The position numbers and the translations under genes were made by a program. This document shows, one piece after another, positions 6,976 through 14,235 of a DNA stretch of 15,524 bases. The stretch is from an uncultured Rhodoplanes sp. (GTDB taxonomy: Bacteria; Pseudomonadota; Alphaproteobacteria; Rhizobiales; Xanthobacteraceae). Each line of letters opens with the position of its first letter. Within the stretch, counting starts at the first letter, position 1. The DNA is taken from contig CAKZHN010000227.1 of the NCBI GenBank assembly GCA_936924235.1, forward strand, positions 1 through 15,524, written 5' to 3'. Below the pieces are notes generated by a model, which did not search any database, was not told the DNA's origin, and worked only from the letters and a program-made list of their open reading frames with translations.

Positions 6976-7759
6976 GGACCTCGAGCTCCTTCCACAGCGT
7001 GTTGAAGTAGCCGTTGAACTCGGGCGCGTTGCGCGCCGCGAACGGCGCCGGACGGCCGCCGTTGGCGGCGTAACGGATCATGTGCTGCGACTTCACGCGG
7101 CCCGGCCGCCGCGACAGCACCACGACGCGCTCGGTCATGCTGACCGCCTCGCCGATATCGTGGGTGACGAGGATCGCGGTCTTGCCCTCGCGGCGCAGGA
7201 TTTCGGTGATCTCGTCGGCGAGCGCAATGCGGGTCTGCGAATCCAGCGCCGAGAACGGCTCGTCGAGCAGCACCACGTCGGGCTCGGTGCAGAGCGTGCG
7301 CGCCAGCGCCACGCGCTGCCGCATGCCGCCCGATAACTGCCGCGGCAAATGTTGGAGGAATTGGCCGAGGCCGTAACGCGTCAGAAGCTGCGTCGCGCGC
7401 TCGCGCGCCTTGCCCATGTCGGCGCCCTGGATCTCGGCGCCGATCACGGCGTTCTCCAGGATCGTGCGCCACTCGAACAGATAATCCTGCTGGAGCATGT
7501 AGCCGACCTTGCGGCTCGGCCCGGTGACGGGCTGGCCGTCCACCAGCACCTGCCCCTCGGTCGGCTTGAGGATGCCCGAGATCAGCGACAGCAACGTGCT
7601 CTTGCCGCAACCGCTCTGGCCGATGATGGCGATGAACTCACCCGGCTTGACGGACAGCGAGATGTCCTGCAGCGCCTCGGTCTCGCCCTCGCGGCCGAAA
7701 TAGCGCAGCCCCACGCCACGCAGCTCGACCTTGGGCGCCGCAGCCTCAGTCGCCGCCAC
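6962..7759 (-). CDS. ABC transporter ATP-binding protein, NitT/TauT (SsuB/TauB) class
   Basis: This 265-residue ATPase drives the importer. Motifs in order are Walker A GQSGCGKST (47-55), Q-loop glutamine at 90/91 (YMLQQDYLFEWRT), signature LSGGM (142-146), Walker B VVLLDEP (162-168), D-loop SALD and H-loop His200 (VTHD). The 'LFEWRTILENA' stretch and the C-terminal 'RPGRV' are usual for the TauB/SsuB group. The start is GTG 7757-7759, 3 bp after the stop of the binding-protein gene, so the two are tightly linked. All catalytic residues are intact. The C-terminal about 40 residues beyond the ATPase core (PFAARNAPEFNGYFNTLWKEL) match the usual tail of this group. Confidence 0.97.
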   Translation of the reverse strand: MAATEAAAPKVELRGVGLRYFGREGETEALQDISLSVKPGEFIAIIGQSGCGKSTLLSLISGILKPTEGQVLVDGQPVTGPSRKVGYMLQQDYLFEWRTILENAVIGAEIQGADMGKARERATQLLTRYGLGQFLQHLPRQLSGGMRQRVALARTLCTEPDVVLLDEPFSALDSQTRIALADEITEILRREGKTAILVTHDIGEAVSMTERVVVLSRRPGRVKSQHMIRYAANGGRPAPFAARNAPEFNGYFNTLWKELEVHVEG

Positions 7760-7762
7760 GGA

Positions 7763-8773
7763 TCACTTCGCCTTGGCGGCGAAGTCGGTCAGGACCAGGT
7801 CCTGGAACTTCACCCGCTTGCCCTGCTCCAGCACATGGCCGTGCACCAGGATGTCCTGGAACTTCTCGATCGGCCCAGGCTCGATGACCGGCGAGTTCTT
7901 CCAGATCTTGAGCTTCTGGTAGCGCTCCACCGAGGACGCAAGCGCCTTCGGGTTGATCCCGGGAAAGAACTCCGCGATTGCGCTGACGACGTCCGGAGCT
8001 GCGGCGGACTCGGTCCATTTCTGGGCGCGATAGATCGCGTTGGTCCAGGTCTGGATCACGTCAGGATTTTGCTTGATGTACTGGTCGGTCGCCATGAAGG
8101 AGGTGTAGTCGGCGAAGCCCACGGTCTGGCCGATCGAGGCAACCACATAGGCCTTGCCGTCGAGCTCGAACTGCGACGGATCGGGCTCGTTGAAGATCGC
8201 ATATTGATTCTGCCCGGCAAGCCAGGAGCCGACCCGCGCCGGGATCGCGACATTGTTGTTGAGCTTGACGTCCTTCTGCGGATCGAGGCCGTTGATCCGC
8301 AGCGCCTCTTCGAGAAACAGCAGCGGCGTGCTGCCGGGGCGGAAGCCTAGAATTTCTTTGCCCTTCAGCATCTTCCAGTCGAACTTGTCGACCTTCTCGC
8401 GTCCGACCAGATTGAAGCCGTCGGTGGAGGTGAGACCGCAGAAGATGCGAACCTTGGTCGAGGAGTCGCTGTTGAGCACGTAAATCGCCGCCTCCGGCCC
8501 CATCAGCGCGATGTCGGCAGCGTTGGAGAGGAGGGCTGCCATCGATTTATCGCCGCCGAAGGCGGTCGACATCGTGACGTCGAGCCCGGCCTCCTTGAAG
8601 AAGCCCTTGGTGATGGCGACGTAGGCCGGAACGTACATCAGCGAGCGGACCACCTCGTTGTAGCGGACCTTCACCGGCGGCTTGCCCTGCGCCAGCACGT
8701 TCATCGGCGCGGCCATGGACAGCGAACCGGCGGCGGCGAGTCCGCCCTGAACCACGCGACGACGATCGATCAT
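7763..8773 (-). CDS. ABC transporter substrate-binding protein, NMT1/SsuA-like, Tat signal
   Basis: This is a periplasmic binding protein of 336 residues if started at ATG 8771-8773, or 340 from ATG 8785. I prefer 8773: GAGGAG at 8786-8791 would touch the 8785 ATG directly, while for 8773 both GAGGGG and GAGGAG lie upstream. The N-terminus MIDRRRVVQGGLAAAGSLSM is a twin-arginine type signal, cleaved probably near residue 28 (NVLAQ). The mature part has the NMT1/THI5-like pattern 'YVPAYVAITKGFFKEAGLDVTM', 'AALLSNAADIALMGPEAAIY' and 'ILGFRPGSTPLLFLEEALR'. This class binds nitrate, sulfonates, pyrimidines and aromatic acids such as phthalate or riboflavin-like ligands; specificity cannot be read here. 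It lies 126 bp downstream of the molybdenum hydroxylase gene and directly ahead of its ATPase. Confidence 0.92.
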   Translation of the reverse strand: MIDRRRVVQGGLAAAGSLSMAAPMNVLAQGKPPVKVRYNEVVRSLMYVPAYVAITKGFFKEAGLDVTMSTAFGGDKSMAALLSNAADIALMGPEAAIYVLNSDSSTKVRIFCGLTSTDGFNLVGREKVDKFDWKMLKGKEILGFRPGSTPLLFLEEALRINGLDPQKDVKLNNNVAIPARVGSWLAGQNQYAIFNEPDPSQFELDGKAYVVASIGQTVGFADYTSFMATDQYIKQNPDVIQTWTNAIYRAQKWTESAAAPDVVSAIAEFFPGINPKALASSVERYQKLKIWKNSPVIEPGPIEKFQDILVHGHVLEQGKRVKFQDLVLTDFAAKAK

Positions 8774-8899
8774 GACACCCCTCATCTCCTCGGCGCGGCG
8801 TCGAGACGCCAGCGCAACACCCTCGGCCTCGAAACGTTAGCATCGCCGTTTCGGCGTGGCCACAAGGCGCAGCAAAGCTTGTGCCACCACGGCGTTCTG

Positions 8900-11182
8900 T
8901 CACGCGGACCGGCGTGCACCGCCTTTTGCGACGAGCCCCCACAGCCGCGCGGGAGACAGCGGCAGGTCCCGCACCTCGACATTCAACGACACCAAGGCGG
9001 CCGCCACCGCGTTGGCGATAGTGGCGGCCACCGCCACCATGCCGCCCTCGCCCGCGCCCTTGGCGCCCAGAGGATTGGTCTTGGAGCGGCGGAGCTCCAT
9101 GGTGATGGCGCGGATGTTGGAAAAGTCGGTGGCCAGCGGCACGAGATAGTCGGCCAGCGAGGCGTTCAGGATCTGCGCGTCGCCGTCGTAGACGATCTCA
9201 TCGAGGAACACGCCGCCGAGCCCCTGCACCAGCGCGCCGATGGCCTGGCCGTGGACGATGTGCGGGTTGATGGCGACGCCGACGTCCTCGATCGCGACAT
9301 AATCGAGGATGTCGACATGGCCGGTGCGCGGATCGACCGCGACGTGACAGGCATGGGCGCCGTAGCTGTAGGTGCGGGTGGTGGTGGCGAAGGTCCCCTC
9401 CACTTCGAGGCCCGCGAAATCGGCGAGCGTCGCGCGCTTGCCGCCCGCGACCACCTCGCCGCCCGCGATCGTGATCTCCTCGTTGGGAAAGCCGAGGCGC
9501 TGCGTCGCCGCAGCTTTGATTGCAGCAATCAGATTGTTGCAACCGTCCATCACGGCCGAGCCGCCGACCACCATGGAACGCGACGCAAACGTGCCGAAGC
9601 CCTCGCGCACGTAAGTGGTCGAGCCGTGCAAAATTTTCACGCGCTCGAACGGCAGTTTCAGCGTGTCGGCCGCGACCTGGGCCAGCGTGGTCTCGAGCCC
9701 CTGCCCCAGCACCGAGGAGCCGACGAAGACGTTCACCGAGCCGTCCGGCTCGATCACCAGCCGCGCGTTCTCCTTGCCGGAGCCGCCGCTCTCGATGAAC
9801 GGCACGGCGGCAAGCCCGTGATAGCGCCCCTCAATGAGCTTGCCCTGCAGGTGCTTGTTCTCGTCCCAGCTGATCTCGCTGACCGCGCGGTTGAACGTGG
9901 CGTGATAGTCGCCGGTGTCAAAATCGGTCTCGGGCTCGTAGGGCACGAGCTTGCCGCTGGCGAAGGGAAGCTCGGCCTCCTGGATCAGGTTCTTTCGCCG
10001 GAACTCCATCGGATCGAGGCCCAAGTCGCGGGCCACGAGATCGAGCATCCGCTCGCGGAAGAAATTGGCCTCGAAGCGGCCCGGCGCGCGCAACGTGCCG
10101 ACCGGCGTCTTGCTGGTGACGAAGGCTTCGACAGTGATCGCCACGTCGCGCACGCGATACGGTCCGGGCAGGAACTGCGCGGCTTTGGCCGGCACCACGC
10201 CGCCATTGGTGCGGATATAGGCGCCCATGTCCGCGGCAATATGCCCGCGCACCGCCAGCATGGTGCCGTCGCGCTTGCAGGCGATCTCGATCTCGCAGTC
10301 GACTTCGCGGGAGTGATTGGTGGCGGTGAGATGCTCTCTGCGGTCCTCGATCCATTTCACCGGCCGGCCCACCATCCTGGCCGCGAACGGGATCAGGAAA
10401 TCCTCCGGGTAGAACTCGCCCTTCACGCCGAAGCCGCCGCCGACATCGACCTCGATCATGTCGATATCGGCCTCGGTGACGCCGAGCATCGGCGCGAGCG
10501 TGCGGCGGTTGAAGAACAGCACCTTGGAGGCGCCGAACACCGTGAGCCGGCCGGCATTCCACTCGGCGATCTGGCCGCGGGTCTCCAAAGGAAGTCCGGT
10601 CAGCCGGTGGCAGCGGAAGGTTTCCTTGCGCGTGTATTCGGCCTTGGCAAAAGCCGCATTCGCATCACCGAAGGTCGCAACGTAGCGCACCATGCGGTTG
10701 CTGCCGGTCTGTTCGAACAGCAGCGACTGGTCGCTCGCGGCCGCGTGCCGGTCCGCCACCGCCGGCAGCCGCTCGATGTCGACCGCGATGGCCTCGAGCG
10801 CGTCCTCGGCGCGGGCCTGGCTCTCGGCCACCACCACGGCGATCGGCTCGCCCACATAGCGGACCTTGTCCGTGGCGATGACCGGCTGCAGGTAGCCCTT
10901 GAACTCGGGCAGGTTGGCGAGGCGCAGCGGAATGGTGGGCACCTTGCCGTAGCAGGCCGTTCCGATATCCGCCGCCGTCATGACCGCATGCACGCCCGGC
11001 ATGGCGCGCGCCGCCGCCGTATCGATGCTCCGGATACGGCCGTGGGCCACGCTGCTCCGCAGCACCACGGCATGCAGCATTCCGTCGCGTTTGAGGTCGT
11101 CGATGAAGGCGCCGGCGCCGCGGAGAAAGCGGAAATCCTCGGCCCGGTGCACGGGCTCTCCGATCAGCGTCCGGACGTTCAT
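8900..11182 (-). CDS. Xanthine-dehydrogenase-family molybdopterin-binding (large) subunit
   Basis: This is a 760-residue catalytic subunit of a molybdenum hydroxylase, which adds an oxygen from water to a carbon of an N-ring, aldehyde or aromatic CoA ester. I start at ATG 11180-11182 (MNVRTLIGEPVHRAEDFRFL), matching the usual family N-terminus; ATG 11245 would add 21 odd residues. Motifs are the domain a/b hammerhead (about 15-140), 'HRLTGLPLETRG' (192-203), the cofactor loop GGGFGVKG (248-255), 'TLRAPGRFEANFFRERMLD' (363-381) in place of the common YRGxGRPE, 'GSSVLGQGLETTLAQVAAD', and 'KGAGEGGMVA' with the base glutamate at 712. It lacks the CoxL AYRCSFR loop, so it is not a CO dehydrogenase. 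The partner 2Fe-2S and FAD subunits are absent from the window. It heads the run that continues into the ABC importer and is divergent from the cyclase operon. Confidence 0.95.
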   Translation of the reverse strand: MNVRTLIGEPVHRAEDFRFLRGAGAFIDDLKRDGMLHAVVLRSSVAHGRIRSIDTAAARAMPGVHAVMTAADIGTACYGKVPTIPLRLANLPEFKGYLQPVIATDKVRYVGEPIAVVVAESQARAEDALEAIAVDIERLPAVADRHAAASDQSLLFEQTGSNRMVRYVATFGDANAAFAKAEYTRKETFRCHRLTGLPLETRGQIAEWNAGRLTVFGASKVLFFNRRTLAPMLGVTEADIDMIEVDVGGGFGVKGEFYPEDFLIPFAARMVGRPVKWIEDRREHLTATNHSREVDCEIEIACKRDGTMLAVRGHIAADMGAYIRTNGGVVPAKAAQFLPGPYRVRDVAITVEAFVTSKTPVGTLRAPGRFEANFFRERMLDLVARDLGLDPMEFRRKNLIQEAELPFASGKLVPYEPETDFDTGDYHATFNRAVSEISWDENKHLQGKLIEGRYHGLAAVPFIESGGSGKENARLVIEPDGSVNVFVGSSVLGQGLETTLAQVAADTLKLPFERVKILHGSTTYVREGFGTFASRSMVVGGSAVMDGCNNLIAAIKAAATQRLGFPNEEITIAGGEVVAGGKRATLADFAGLEVEGTFATTTRTYSYGAHACHVAVDPRTGHVDILDYVAIEDVGVAINPHIVHGQAIGALVQGLGGVFLDEIVYDGDAQILNASLADYLVPLATDFSNIRAITMELRRSKTNPLGAKGAGEGGMVAVAATIANAVAAALVSLNVEVRDLPLSPARLWGLVAKGGARRSA

Positions 11183-11274
11183 TGCCTGAGCAGCCTTGCC
11201 AACCGCATCGCGTCGCTTGAACGGTAGTCCGCACCCTGAGAACATACAAGCAGCGTCAAACAGCCGGAGCGGCC

Positions 11275-12123
11275 ATGAAGATCATCGATATGTCCCACGT
11301 CATGAACGTCCACACGCCCGGCTGGGTCGGCTACGCCGGCAACAAGATGTACTACGCGCAGAACCTGCAGACGGTGCGGATCGTCGCCCAGCGCATCGAC
11401 ACCGCGCTGCACGTCGGCACGCACTTCGACGGCGCGATGCACGCCACCGACAACCGCCAGGGCGACATGGCGCACCTGCCGCTCGATTACCTGTGCAACC
11501 GTGGCGTGGTGGTCGACATTTCCAAGCACATGCACGACTGGGCGGTGATCACACCGCAGATGATCGAGAGCGCCGGCGCCGACATCCGCGAGGGCGACAT
11601 CCTCATCCTGCACACCGGCTGGCACAAGCACTACGAGGGCCAGTCGCAGCAGGATCTGGTGCGCTACTTCTGCTACCACCCGGGCCCGAGCCTCGAGACG
11701 CTGCAGTGGATGTTCAAGAAGAAGATCAAGTGGTGGGGCATGGACACCGGCTCGTGCGACCACGCCATGAACACCTCGATCCGCTACATGCGCCCCGACC
11801 TCGCCGAGGAGTTCACCAAAAAGCACGGCAAGACCCCGGCCGAATTCTTCGGGACGTTCGAATACACCCACAAGAAATCCGGCCGGAAGGTTTCGGCCGA
11901 CGTGTTCCCGTTCCACAACTGGGCGTTCCAGGAAGGCCTGCTGCATGCCGAGAACCTCGGTGGCGACATCGAGTTGATGCTCGGTAAGCGCGCCATCATC
12001 GGCGCGTTTCCGTGGCGTTATGAGGGACTCGAAGGCTGCCCGTGCCGGATCGTGGCGTTCCTCGATGCCGGCGAGAATGTCGAAGCGGTCGGAGACGCCG
12101 CCAAGGCTATTCTGGGTTACTAG
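11275..12123 (+). CDS. Cyclase-family metal hydrolase (PF04199; kynurenine formamidase/isatin hydrolase type)
   Basis: This is a 282-residue hydrolase of the cyclase family, whose members open amides or lactam-type rings (N-formylkynurenine, isatin) with two bound metals. The signature HVGTHFDGAMH is at 46-56, giving ligands His46, His50, Asp52 and His56. A C-terminal segment 'FPFHNWAFQEGLLHAENLGG' holds the further conserved His and Glu. An insertion around 125-205, rich in aromatic and basic residues (YFCYHPGPSLETLQWMFKKKIKWWG), makes it longer than KynB (about 210) and typical of the longer catabolic subgroup. GGAG lies 5 nt before the ATG. It is the first gene of a four-gene plus-strand run and is divergent, over 92 bp, from the molybdenum hydroxylase. 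A ring-opening step is the likely role (inference). Confidence 0.92.
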   Translation: MKIIDMSHVMNVHTPGWVGYAGNKMYYAQNLQTVRIVAQRIDTALHVGTHFDGAMHATDNRQGDMAHLPLDYLCNRGVVVDISKHMHDWAVITPQMIESAGADIREGDILILHTGWHKHYEGQSQQDLVRYFCYHPGPSLETLQWMFKKKIKWWGMDTGSCDHAMNTSIRYMRPDLAEEFTKKHGKTPAEFFGTFEYTHKKSGRKVSADVFPFHNWAFQEGLLHAENLGGDIELMLGKRAIIGAFPWRYEGLEGCPCRIVAFLDAGENVEAVGDAAKAILGY

Positions 12124-12150
12124 GAGAGAAGCAGCGCTGCGGGAGGTCTC

Positions 12151-12292
12151 GTGTCCCGGGCGCAGCGCAGCATGAGCGCAAGCGAATGATGCGCTGCAGA
12201 CCCGGGACCGTTCCAAAGCCGGTGTCTGGAACGGTCCCGGATCAGCGGTGCAACATTCCGCTTCGCTTCACGCTGCACCGCATCCGGGACAC
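12151..12292. repeat. Inverted pair of REP-like elements (BIME-like) with TIR-like ends
   Basis: The 200-bp gap between the cyclase and the next gene is mostly this 142-bp structure. The ends are GTGTCCCGG (12151-12159) and CCGGGACAC (12284-12292). Unit 1 is 12151-12208 and unit 2 is 12234-12292; the reverse complement of unit 2 matches unit 1 along most of its length, so the units are inverted copies. Each unit is itself an imperfect palindrome. Between them sits a perfect 14-bp inverted repeat, CCGGGACCGTTCCA (12202-12215) and TGGAACGGTCCCGG (12227-12240), with an 11-nt loop. There is no transposase and no T-run. It is probably a mobile or dispersed non-coding repeat inserted in the operon. 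Confidence 0.8.
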
Positions 12293-12311
12293 CCGTTGCA
12301 AATTCCACTTC

Positions 12312-12317
12312 AGGAGA
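12312..12317 (+). promoter_or_regulatory. Ribosome binding site for the PF04909 gene
   Basis: AGGAGA lies 6 nt before GTG 12324, placing the start right after the repeat structure and supporting GTG as initiator. Confidence 0.8.
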
Positions 12318-12323
12318 CAGTAA

Positions 12324-13325
12324 GTGCCGATCGATACGCACGCTCATTACGTCCCACCGCAGCTCATTGCCGCGATCAAAGCCAAAGGCAAAGACATCGG
12401 CGTTTCGCTCGCGCCCGCCGAGGGCGGCAAGGAGGCGCTGCAGTTCAGCTACGGCTTCAAGGTGCGGCCATTCTTCCCGATGCTGATCGAGCCGGTCGCC
12501 AACCGCCACAAATGGATGGACGAGCAGCGCATCGACCACCAGATCAACGGCACCTGGCCGGACATCTTCGCCTACGGCCTGCCGCGCGAGCACTGCATCG
12601 CCTGGCATCGCATGCTCAACGACACGCTGGCGGAATGGACCGCCGACAACGCTGAGAAGTTCTCCTGGATTTCGTCGGTGCCGCTGATCGATGCTGACGC
12701 CGCAGCCGCCGAGCTGGAACGCACGCTCAATGCCGGCGCGGTCGGCGTCATCATCTCGGCCAACATCGAGAACGTGAACATCGGCGAATTGCCGCTCGAT
12801 CCGTTCTGGCGCAAGGCCGAGGCGCTCGGCGCGCCGGTGCTGCTGCACCCGGTGCTGTCGGCCGCGGTGCCGCGCGTCGGCAAGTTCGCGCTGGCACAGG
12901 TCGCGCACTACACCTACGACACCACGCTCGCGGTCGGCTCGATCCTGATGACCGGCGTGCTCGACCGCTTCCCCAAGCTGAAGCTCCTGCTCTCGCACGG
13001 CGGCGGCACCTATCCGTATCTGGCCGGCCGGTTCGACACGCTGCACAAGCGCATGGACAAGGCCGCGCAGGGCAATGTCGCGGCCAAGACGCCCTCCGCC
13101 TATACCCGGCAGATGCATTACGACAGCATCGTGCATGCGCCGAAGGCGCTGAAGTTCCTCATTGACGTGGCCGGCATCGACAACGTGCATCTCGGCACCG
13201 ACTATTCGTTCCCGCCCGCCGACATGGAGCCGCTCGACATGCTGAAGGCGGCCGGGCTGTCGAAGGCCGACAGCGAGGCGATCTCGGACGGCAATCCGCG
13301 GAAGCTGTTCACGCGGCTCAAATAA
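12324..13325 (+). CDS. Amidohydrolase family 2 (PF04909) protein, ACMSD-like decarboxylase/hydrolase
   Basis: This is a 333-residue TIM-barrel metalloenzyme. It starts at GTG immediately before the metal motif DTHAH (His6, His8). The other ligands fall where they do in aminocarboxymuconate-semialdehyde decarboxylase: His175 (VLLHPV), His225 (LLLSHGGGTYPY) and Asp293 (LGTDYSFP). The family includes ACMSD, gamma-resorcylate, 5-carboxyvanillate and salicylate decarboxylases and some ring hydrolases; all act on carboxylated (poly)unsaturated or aromatic compounds. Sequence alone does not separate decarboxylase from hydrolase, though the overall pattern (length about 330, 'GVLDRFPKLKLLLSHGGG') is that of the ACMSD group. 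It is second in the plus-strand run, separated from the cyclase by an inverted REP pair and from the next gene by 13 bp. Confidence 0.92.
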   Translation: MPIDTHAHYVPPQLIAAIKAKGKDIGVSLAPAEGGKEALQFSYGFKVRPFFPMLIEPVANRHKWMDEQRIDHQINGTWPDIFAYGLPREHCIAWHRMLNDTLAEWTADNAEKFSWISSVPLIDADAAAAELERTLNAGAVGVIISANIENVNIGELPLDPFWRKAEALGAPVLLHPVLSAAVPRVGKFALAQVAHYTYDTTLAVGSILMTGVLDRFPKLKLLLSHGGGTYPYLAGRFDTLHKRMDKAAQGNVAAKTPSAYTRQMHYDSIVHAPKALKFLIDVAGIDNVHLGTDYSFPPADMEPLDMLKAAGLSKADSEAISDGNPRKLFTRLK

Positions 13326-13338
13326 AAAGGAAACGCCG

Positions 13339-14235
13339 ATGCTCACCTTCAAGACGCTGAAGTGGACCGTGCAGGCTCCCAAAAGCCAGCCGGACAATCC
13401 CTGCATCGGTCTCATCACGCTCAACCGGCCGGAGGCGCTCAACGCCATCGACGTGCGGATGCGCGTCGAGCTCGATCTTCTCCTCGACCAGATCCGCCGC
13501 GACGACCGGCTGCGGGTCGTCGTCATCACCGGTGAAGGCCGCGGCTTCTCGGCCGGCGGTGATCTGCGCTCGGAGGCCGCCCCGCTCGGCGCGCTCGACG
13601 ACGAGCACGATTTCGGCGACTTCGGCCCGTACAAGGAGCTCGCCAACTACTTCTTCAACGACCTGCGCCACGTCGTCATCCAGCGCGCCATCCGCAAGCT
13701 CGAGGAACTCCCTTGCGTCACCATCGCGGCGATCAACGGGCCTGCGGTCGGCATCGGGCTGGAGCTCGCCACCGCCTGTGACATGCGCTACGCGTCCGAC
13801 CGGGCCAAGCTCGGCGAGGTCGCGGTGCCGGCGGGCTTCGTTCCGGAATCCGGCGGCGCCCGCAACCTGCCGAAGTTCGTGGGGCTCGGCCGCGCCATGG
13901 AGATGATCCTCACCGGCGAGATCATCGACGCCGCGGAGGCGCAGCGCATCGGGCTCGTGGTGCGGGTGTTCCCGCACGACACGATGCTCGATGAGGTGTT
14001 CAAGATCGCCGACAAGATCGCGGCGGCGCCGTTTCTTTCGGTGCGGCACGCGAAGGCGCTGGTGCGGCGCTACTGGGACCACAACAAGAGCGCCGAAGGC
14101 GCCCAGGCCGAGCTCGACGCCGTCATGGAGATCACCCGCACCGCCGATTGCCGCGAGGGCATCCGCGCTTTCCTCGACAAGCGGCAGGCATCGTATCGCG
14201 GACCGGGCTACGGCGACCTCGGGCCGGGCCGATGA
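13339..14235 (+). CDS. Enoyl-CoA hydratase/isomerase-fold protein lacking the second catalytic Glu
   Basis: This is a 298-residue crotonase-fold enzyme. The oxyanion-hole segments are present: 'GRGFSAGGDLR' (68-77) and 'NGPAVGIGLELATACDMRYAS' (133-153). By ungapped alignment to rat mitochondrial hydratase, Glu142 corresponds to Glu144, but the position of Glu164 is Ala162 (LGEVAVPAGF), with a Glu two residues earlier (160). A classical syn-hydratase needs both, so this may be an isomerase, a CoA hydrolase or a C-C hydrolase on a CoA ester. A 25-residue acidic/aromatic insertion (about 80-107) sits in the substrate-binding loop. It starts at ATG with AAGGA 7 nt upstream. Its stop overlaps the start of the CoA ligase gene (ATGA at 14232-14235), so translation is coupled and the two likely act in sequence. 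Confidence 0.92.
   Translation: MLTFKTLKWTVQAPKSQPDNPCIGLITLNRPEALNAIDVRMRVELDLLLDQIRRDDRLRVVVITGEGRGFSAGGDLRSEAAPLGALDDEHDFGDFGPYKELANYFFNDLRHVVIQRAIRKLEELPCVTIAAINGPAVGIGLELATACDMRYASDRAKLGEVAVPAGFVPESGGARNLPKFVGLGRAMEMILTGEIIDAAEAQRIGLVVRVFPHDTMLDEVFKIADKIAAAPFLSVRHAKALVRRYWDHNKSAEGAQAELDAVMEITRTADCREGIRAFLDKRQASYRGPGYGDLGPGR

Noticed and set aside
8861..8883. Short inverted repeat CACAAG/CTTGTG after the molybdenum hydroxylase gene, considered as terminator
   Set aside because: It has only a 6-bp stem with no T-run, and the importer genes follow on the same strand; too weak to call.
8879..11227. Open plus-strand frame of 782 codons
   Set aside because: It is fully antisense to the molybdenum hydroxylase gene, which has all family motifs. 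The translation is His/Arg/Asp-rich low-complexity typical of reverse-strand frames in high-GC DNA.
11183..11245. Longer N-terminus for the molybdenum hydroxylase from ATG 11245
   Set aside because: The extra 21 residues do not fit the family; the sequence from ATG 11182 matches the usual beginning. The longer form cannot be fully excluded because neither start has a strong ribosome binding site.
12202..12240. Strong 14-bp hairpin considered as an intrinsic terminator after the cyclase gene
   Set aside because: No U-tract follows, and the hairpin is part of a larger inverted REP pair, which explains it better.
12120..13646. Minus-strand frame of 508 codons
   Set aside because: It is antisense to the PF04909 gene and the start of the crotonase gene, and crosses the repeat; no recognisable domain.
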